NCBI RefSeq assembly: GCF_041734735.1
Contig: NC_134884.1
Coordinates: 30,228,458-30,292,457, forward strand
Reading direction: 5' to 3'
Origin: Babylonia areolata
Taxonomy: Eukaryota > Mollusca > Gastropoda > Neogastropoda > Buccinidae
DNA: 64,000 nucleotides
Shown: positions 59,575 to 64,000 of the stretch, piece after piece
Position numbering within the stretch: the stretch's first letter is position 1
Layout: each line of letters starts with the position of its first letter
Translations under genes and position numbers: made by a program
The notes under the pieces: generated by a model
Told to the model about the DNA's origin: nothing
What the model saw: the letters and a program-made list of their open reading frames with translations, nothing else
Database searches by the model: none

Positions 59575-59722
59575 TTGTATTTAAAGCAATGCACATGTAT
59601 GCACACATACAAACTTGCACTTTTTCCTCCCCCCTTCCCCCCCCCCCCTGTTTCTTTGTCCCTCCCACTTTCTGTCTGTCTGTCTGTCTCTCTCTTTCTT
59701 GCATATACACACATAGTTGTAT

Positions 59723-59778
<56 letters not shown>

Positions 59779-59978
59779 GAGAGAGAGATCTATTGAATTT
59801 GAAAGCAGTGCATACACATGCACAAATACAACTTGCATTCTTTCCTCCTACCATCTCCCCTCTCTTTCTGTCTGCCTCCCTCTCTGTCTCTCTCTTGTTT
59901 ACACACAGTTGAATTGAAACCACACATACACATGCGTGTGCGCACTCATGCTCACTTGCTGTCTCTCTTTCTCCCCTG

Positions 59979-60040
<62 letters not shown>

Positions 60041-60506
60041 CCATGCTGGGGAACTCTCAGCGAATCCGCTATTTTCAGAGAAGAGCATTTGATTTCAGAG
60101 CGAAAAAAGTCAGTCCCCAAACCCCTGCCCCCCTCTTGCAGACTTCACTCTCATGATCTGCTGAGGTACCTCTCCCCTCTCTCTTGAGTCTCCTACCAGT
60201 ACTGAGGGAAGGGAGGAGAGGTTGGGGGGGGGTGGGGGTGGGGGGTATGAAACCACTGTCAGTGACTGTGGCGATTTTGGCACTGAGCCAAGACACTGAC
60301 CACTAGCTCTAGCTGAGAGAATCCTTGACTGCTGAAAGTGATATAACCAGTCACAGACCAACCCCTCCTTCCTGCAGTCATTCCACTTCCCCCTTTCCTC
60401 AACCAACACACATGCCTGTCAGTGGAACAGAGACTACAGATGAAGAGACCAGATGGTCAGTTATATTGGTACAGTGCAAACTTGTGTGCTAATAACATTT
60501 TCCTTG

Positions 60507-60566
<60 letters not shown>

Positions 60567-63500
60567 AGAGTTTAACACAGAGAGATTTGTATATAAAACA
60601 GTGCACATACATGAACTTTAACTCTTTCCTCCCATGTCCAGCCTGACCCCTATTCTCAGTCTCTTTGTCTGTCTCTCTTTCTCACATACACACACACACA
60701 CACACATGGGACATGATTTTGAAAATCATGCCCCCAATGCTGACTTTACAGGTTTTGAAGAAAAAACACTTATGTTTAGGAAGAATTGGACTGATTTTTT
60801 GTCTTCTGTGGGTTGGAATACCTCAGCAGCATTGGTGGCCTGCAAGTGCAGATTTCATGGTTTGAAATTGAGAAAAACCTTTAGCGTTGCCCCATGGGCC
60901 TTCTGCGGCCCCCAGGCCCCCACCTTTAAGACTCAATCACAATTTCCCAATCTCATGCCTGGTTTTACAGGTGCGCCATTATTCACAGAGGGGGGTGGGG
61001 GGAGAGGGGGGGGGGTAGATCGAAAAGAGCGAGTGAACATGAGACCGGAGTTCTGGAGCTGGATGGGAGACAGATTATGTGGTTCTTAACTTATTCCGGA
61101 AGTAGTGTAAGATTGTGGTTCAAGTTTTAGATATGGTTGCAATCATAGATGCACTTGCTGCGGATCAATTAAAAACTCCGACATACTGTCACAAACATCA
61201 AACATTAAAACACAAAGATTATTCCACAATTAAGCTCCCACTCAGATAATGTAATTTGGAAAATTGAATTATGCTTCCTTGGTTACTATTTAAAGAATGA
61301 AAGAAAAAGTATATATATATATGTATTGGGAGTAGTTTACAGTTGTTTTGGTTTTTATTATTACAGTTATATGGAAATTTTTTTTTAAAGTGCCTTCAAT
61401 GAAAAAAAAAAAGAAGAAAGAATGACCTATTTAGTTTCCTTTAAAATATCTTTGCAATTAAAATCAGGCAGGTGGAATTGGATTTTCATCAGTTTGGTAC
61501 TGTTTGTTGTTGAAGGGGAGAAGCAGGTGGTGAATGGAGATAAAAGTGGGACAGAAGATGAAGGACCAGAAGAGCCTGAACCAGAGGAGGAAGAGGAAGC
61601 ACCAGTGTACTATGACAAAACCAAGTCTTTCTTTGACAACATCAGTTGTGAAGCCACTACCAAAAGCCAAGGAGGGTAAGCATTATGAGGCTGTTATGTG
61701 TTCAGTATCTGCCTGTGTGTTAAGAGGTGTCACTGTTGGACAGTCACTTTCATTTCAGCAACACGTTTTGTTGTATCGTTGTTGTTGTTTTTTCTTTTCT
61801 TTTTTTTTTCTTCTTCTGAGTTTGGGGATTAAGTATGTTTCCATTGGTCACCACCTCAGTGAAGAGGCTGTTAAAGGTTAGGTTACTGTGAGAATGTAAG
61901 GTTGTGAGCTTTTTCTATTAGATATTTAAAAGTGCGGGAGTGCTAATTTTCAGGATTTTTGGTTTGAAGTGGGAATAGAATTTGCTTCTCAGGATTTAGG
62001 AAAAAAGACTGTTGGGTATATTTTTATGTGAAGGAAGTAACACGATTTCATTGTTCATTGAAAAGGGTGGTGCAAGAGTAATTTCCCTTGAAACCTCAGT
62101 TGGTCCTTTGTTAGGCATGTTCTCCTTGTCTCTTTGATACAAGTTATTTGCTCTCTCTGTCACTGTCACTTTCGGCTTTTGTCTTGTGTTCATTTTGCTC
62201 TCACCCTTCCAAGTTGTAAAAGAACACGGTCATATTTTACTTGTATTGAAGGAGGACATGTGATTTCAGGACCAACCGGATGACATGGAAGGAGGAACGC
62301 AAGTTGAACATGGACACATTTGGAGTGTCTGAATCCCGGCGAGGGTGGAGAGGAAGGGGGCGAGGGCGAGGAGGTTATAACTACAACTGGGGACGGGGAG
62401 GCTACCAGAATTACGGATATGGAGGTAGGCAATGTCTGGATGGATTATAGCTTTTTTCTTTTTCATTTTTGAAACGAAATGAAAAAAATTTGGTTCCTGC
62501 ACTTGCTTTGCATTGGTATTTGGCTTGTGTGCTTAAAGTGAGTCTGTATAATAACCTTGGTTTGGTTGTGTGCACATATGTTTTTTAATTTACAAAGTAA
62601 GTTTCTCTGGAAATATGTTTCCATGTGTAATGACAGTGTACTGTGGGGACGGACACAGGAAGCAGTAAACATTTCAACTGTTGTTTTAAAGTCACATTTT
62701 TCTTTCTCTGTCACTCCGTGTAGGCTTTTATCTAACAAACTGTTACATTGATTTTTAGTGGTTATTTTTTTTGGTTAAAAGTGCAAGTTATTCTGTGAAG
62801 AACGTACATATCTGACAGGAGCAGCAGAATCCAGACATGTAATGGGACATGGATCTGAATATACAGTGGAAAATGTTTTTTTCTGCAGATTTCTCTTTTC
62901 CAAAACATTAATTAGAAAACATATAAAAAAAAAAAAACCCACAAAGACTTGATGCATAAAAAGGCTGTTGTGTTTTACACTGTTTGAAGGCTTTGACATA
63001 TATTTACATAACCCAGAAGTCATATGTCAGCAAAAGTAGCATCTGTGGTGACAGTCTGTTCGTTGATGCATTCTTTTTGTACATATAGGAAGTACCTCCT
63101 TCCCAATGAAATTGTTTTAATGACAAAGTGACCGAACAAATACTACATACTTACAGCTTTTTCTTCTTTGTCATCCATAATAAACAAAGAATTCAAAACA
63201 GTTTGTTCTGAATACTCCAGCCAGTAAGTGCCAGTGGATGATCAATACTGGTGCAGTGCAAATACTCTGACAGGAAATAAGGATGTAGACCATGTTTGAT
63301 AATTCATGGGAAAATATTGAGAGGAGGCCTGTGGAATTTTATTTGCACAATCCTTTGAACAAAGGCCTCATCACTATCTGCATAATGTTAGTAAATCACT
63401 AAATGTCCGTCAAAATTTTGTTCATGAAAACGTGAAGAGATTTTATTGTTGTTCCCTCCTGTCAATTAGTTGATGATTAGCAACAAATCATGCATCACAA

Positions 63501-63719
63501 ACTGGTAAAAATTTGTATCTTTACTCTTCCATGTTTTTAAAAAAATTTCTGTAATTCATTTCAGGTGGTCGTGGGGGCCGAGGTGGTCGTGGAGGGCGAG
63601 GTGGCTATGGTGATGATAGACGTTACGATGATAGGCGTTACAACGATGACAGGCGTTACGGCGGTGACCGAAGGGGTTACGGTGGTGGTGGTGACAGACG
63701 AGGAGGTTCAGTCAATACG
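40531..63719 (+). CDS. LSM14: LSM14 (RAP55/Scd6 family), ten exons, 3' end outside window
   Basis: Predicted LSM14-type mRNP protein, a cytoplasmic translational repressor and P-body component that binds DDX6 and 4E-T in studied animals. Ten exons with consistent phases give 547 residues so far. Residues 1 to about 80 form the LSm domain ([20 protein letters not shown] and [17 protein letters not shown]). About 98-327 are Gly/Ser/Gln-rich, including a CAG run. [20 protein letters not shown] around 328-347 is the FDF motif. [14 protein letters not shown] (422-435) is the FFD box. [13 protein letters not shown] (450-462) is the TFG box. An RGG-rich tail follows. Human LSM14A has the same order and about 463 residues, so this protein has longer linkers. 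No stop codon is reached by 63719; the last exon(s) are beyond the window. Vertebrates have A and B paralogues and I cannot assign one. Confidence 0.95.
41890..43200 (+). repeat. CA/CT composite array 1 (LSM14 intron 1)
   Basis: Long (CA)n (42668-42731 and 43045-43077) and (TC)n (42868-42948) runs alternate with short conserved islands such as TTGCATTGAAAAGAATA (42184, 42584), GATGCATTGAAAACAAAATG (42733) and TTGCATGGGAAACAATACAC (43082), each followed by GCACA or CATGCA. A larger duplication links AACATGTGTGTGGCCTCTG (41893) to AACATGTGTGCGGCCTCTA (42479). No coding function is credible. Confidence 0.8.
44278..44447 (+). CDS. LSM14: LSM14 exon 2 (LSm domain, second half)
   Basis: There are 170 bases encoding [20 protein letters not shown] and [20 protein letters not shown], nearly identical to animal LSM14. 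It ends DPAIVK in phase 0 at GTATGC. The acceptor is GTTTCAG. Confidence 0.97.
44679..44706. repeat. (AT)n microsatellite
   Basis: About 14 AT units in LSM14 intron 2. Confidence 0.95.
45639..45740. repeat. Two-and-a-half copy tandem repeat, about 48 bp
   Basis: TAAGGTACYATYCAGAGCAT then CTTTGTGGTGARMTATTAAAA is repeated, with a third partial copy (TAAGGTACTATTCATG). Confidence 0.85.
45741..47700. other. LSM14 intron 2, no gene seen
   Basis: AT-rich intron with a poly-G run at 47238-47253. No exon, RNA gene or element was recognised. Confidence 0.5.
47703..47832 (-). repeat. 3'-part fragment of the tRNA-SINE family
   Basis: TTCTTCTTCTTCCACTTCG, CGTGGGCTGCAACTCCCACA, TTTTACGTGTATGACCG and ACCCCGTC match the tail half of the SINE at 25275-25637, with an extra hairpin-like GTGGGCTGCAACTCCCAC that copy lacks. 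The tRNA head is absent. Confidence 0.75.
47833..49640. other. LSM14 intron 2, no gene seen
   Basis: Only poly-T, poly-A and poly-G runs stand out. Reading frames are short and not conserved in any way I can see. Confidence 0.5.
49649..49799 (+). CDS. LSM14: LSM14 exon 3
   Basis: There are 151 bases encoding [20 protein letters not shown] and [20 protein letters not shown]. It is Gly/Ser/Tyr/Gln-rich, with a GTGAGC donor in phase 1. The acceptor is a tandem GGAAGCAG, so the exon may start at 49649 or 49652, adding or dropping one Gln. The polypyrimidine tract just upstream is weak. Confidence 0.88.
50069..51585 (+). mobile_element. DIRS-like tyrosine-recombinase element, fossil (LSM14 intron 3)
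   Basis: A block at 50069-50165 recurs inverted at about 51440-51580, and a second block at 51030-51088 recurs inverted at 51264-51325. Between them, 50500-50964 encodes a piece resembling the C-terminal half of a tyrosine recombinase of the DIRS/Ngaro type (a Crypton is possible). No reverse transcriptase is visible. The element is broken and looks like a short internally deleted copy; moderate age is inferred from the still recognisable inverted blocks. Confidence 0.65.
52137..52205 (+). CDS. LSM14: LSM14 exon 4 (69 bases)
   Basis: A short exon encoding the linker [20 protein letters not shown] plus SGSG. The phase (1 to 1) fits both neighbours and the donor is GTGAGT. The acceptor TATAAG lacks a strong pyrimidine tract, so it is less certain than the other exons. 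Skipping it would keep the frame. Confidence 0.78.
52674..52905. repeat. Two-copy tandem repeat, period about 155 bp
   Basis: GTGTTTACTGCATATGAAT then AAAGTGGAT-CTGAATTAAC then TAGAATGAA occurs at 52677 and again at 52832. Both are open as VFTAYE(Y/C)(S/F)KVD-ELTRMN, a peptide I do not recognise. Confidence 0.8.
53150..53220 (+). repeat. Possible tRNA-like SINE head (tentative)
   Basis: TTAGCACAGTGCAC resembles a box A and GAGTTTGAATCTG a box B about 45 bp later, followed by a T/C-rich stretch. Cloverleaf pairing is poor, so it is at best a decayed SINE head. Confidence 0.3.
53466..55195. other. LSM14 intron 4 remainder, no gene seen
   Basis: AT-rich DNA with no exon signals that fit the LSM14 phases and no repeat I can name. 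Confidence 0.5.
55210..55494 (+). CDS. LSM14: LSM14 exon 5 (Gln-rich, CAG run)
   Basis: There are 285 bases, phase 1 to 1, with acceptor TTGACAG and donor GTGAGT. It encodes [20 protein letters not shown] and a Gln/Arg/Gly-rich disordered segment with eight consecutive CAG codons at 55413-55436, ending [13 protein letters not shown]. Low complexity of this kind is usual in the family before the FDF motif. Confidence 0.92.
55413..55436 (+). repeat. Coding (CAG)8 run
   Basis: Eight CAG codons in LSM14 exon 5 give a polyglutamine run that may vary in length between individuals. Confidence 0.95.
55690..55803 (-). repeat. SINE fragment related to the one at 1-170
   Basis: TTTTGCCAGTGGCAACCATT, GTGGGTTCTTTTACGTGAGC and TAAGTGCATGCTAC. 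The middle block is shared with the window start, though with different flanks. Only the tail side is present. Confidence 0.6.
55860..56860. other. LSM14 intron 5, no gene seen
   Basis: A G-rich run (55915-55953) and AT-rich sequence. A 76-codon frame at 56249-56479 has no exon signals or known similarity. Confidence 0.5.
56935..57216 (+). CDS. LSM14: LSM14 exon 6 (FDF motif)
   Basis: There are 282 bases encoding [20 protein letters not shown], an Arg/Gly segment, then [20 protein letters not shown] and IEKELKLKL, the FDF region that contacts DDX6 in studied homologues. Two in-frame acceptors exist (after TTATAG at 56934 or TCAG at 56943), differing by three residues. The donor is GTGGGT at 57217, or GTGGTG at 57214, again in frame. 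Confidence 0.92.
57717..57809 (+). CDS. LSM14: LSM14 exon 7 (acidic linker)
   Basis: There are 93 bases encoding [20 protein letters not shown] then [11 protein letters not shown], phase 1 to 1, donor GTATGG. It corresponds in place to the charged linker between the FDF and FFD motifs. Its acceptor TTAAAAG is weak, and skipping would keep the frame. Confidence 0.8.
57810..58720. other. CpG-richer stretch in LSM14 intron 7, unexplained
   Basis: From about 58040 to 58680 CG dinucleotides are much commoner than in neighbouring introns, with words such as ACCGCGGGC and an inverted pair AAACGGA-ACG-TCCGTTT near 58520. No exon compatible with LSM14 and no known element is recognised. Confidence 0.4.
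58720..60720 (+). repeat. CA/CT composite array 2 (LSM14 intron 7)
   Basis: At least six (CA)n runs (59253-59278, 59541-59570, 59727-59776, 59979-60038, 60510-60562, 60686-60704) alternate with (CT)n and with islands like AGTTGAATTGAAACCACA (59905), ATTGTATTTAAAGCAATGCA (59574) and GAATTTGAAAGCAGTGCATA (59796). A unit of about 100 bp at 58723-58815, GAAAAGCACGCATGCGCGCA with GCACATGGACATGTGAGCGT, recurs at 59157-59250. Confidence 0.8.
60721..61515. other. End of LSM14 intron 7, no gene seen
   Basis: Contains a poly-G stretch at 60988-61016. The frame at 60634-61089 starts in CA repeat and has no supporting signals. Confidence 0.5.
61516..61675 (+). CDS. LSM14: LSM14 exon 8 (FFD box)
   Basis: There are 160 bases encoding [20 protein letters not shown], a run of Glu, then [20 protein letters not shown]. 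The FFD box is almost identical to human [14 protein letters not shown]. The donor GTAAGC leaves phase 2. Confidence 0.96.
62270..62424 (+). CDS. LSM14: LSM14 exon 9 (TFG box, RGG start)
   Basis: There are 155 bases encoding [20 protein letters not shown], then an Arg/Gly/Tyr-rich stretch with [16 protein letters not shown]. It matches family W-EERRLNAETFG. The acceptor is TTTCAG and the donor GTAGGC leaves phase 1. Confidence 0.95.
62425..63564. other. LSM14 intron 9, no gene seen
   Basis: AT-rich intron without a recognised element or RNA gene. Confidence 0.5.
63565..63719 (+). CDS. LSM14: LSM14 exon 10 (RGG tail, last exon seen)
   Basis: There are 155 bases encoding [20 protein letters not shown] followed by imperfect repeats of [19 protein letters not shown], ending GGSVNT at a GTAAGT donor in phase 0. 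A further exon must supply the stop, downstream of 64000. Confidence 0.9.
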
Positions 63720-64000
63720 GTAAGTCATTCCAGAACGTTACTGGTACTCTGATAATTGATAGATTGCTGCTTACAAACCTTAAAGCTTGGAGCATTCAAA
63801 TCTGTAGGTGTTATGTCTTTTTACATCTTACTTTTTTTCTTTTTTCTTAATTGACATGAGCAGGGAGAAGAAAGAAAAAAGAGAGAATGAAGTTGTCAAA
63901 ATAACAAGGAAAATAAAATAATTTTTATCTAGAACTTGGATTTAAAAAAAAAAGAAGAAGTATTTTTGACTCATGTGCAAAGTGCATACCATGTATGAAA

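Noticed and set aside
59462-60088. 208-codon Cys/Val-rich frame on the minus strand
   Set aside because: It is produced by TG repeats; no real protein signal.

Overview
This is a eukaryotic nuclear genome window, most likely from a marine gastropod mollusc. It carries two conserved metazoan genes with canonical GT-AG introns, AT-rich non-coding DNA full of CA/GA/poly-A microsatellites, and interspersed repeats that resemble families I associate with gastropod genomes: tRNA-derived SINEs, an L2/CR1-like and an RTE-like LINE, and a repeat with GACTCACTTGTG ends. The species assignment is inference from repeat style and protein similarity; no database was searched.

Layout: (1) About 1-18000 has no gene I can support. 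It holds SINE copies, microsatellites, small tandem repeats and long AT-rich stretches, part of which may be the 3' UTR of TAF4. (2) 18016-40337, minus strand: a complete 12-exon TAF4 gene (TFIID subunit), predicted 1008 residues, with the TAFH/NHR1 domain in exons 4-6 and the histone-fold/C-terminal region in exons 8-12. (3) 40338-40530: a 193-bp divergent promoter between the TAF4 and LSM14 start codons. (4) 40531-63719, plus strand: ten exons of an LSM14 (RAP55/Scd6) gene with LSm, FDF, FFD, TFG and RGG parts. The 3' end lies beyond the window.

The two genes do not share a pathway. TAF4 scaffolds TFIID for RNA polymerase II initiation; LSM14 is a cytoplasmic mRNP/P-body translational repressor. 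They share a promoter region and may be co-expressed as housekeeping genes.

The introns hold the unusual material: a 3-kb TTAA-flanked DNA transposon whose own splice acceptor and exon start are tandemly repeated and which carries a nested SINE; a broken tyrosine-recombinase element with inverted repeats; four copies of a repeat with an end palindrome; an 0.8-0.9 kb composite SINE with clear target duplications; and two CA/CT arrays in LSM14 introns 1 and 7 built on the same short island. I found no prokaryotic-type system, CRISPR array or operon.
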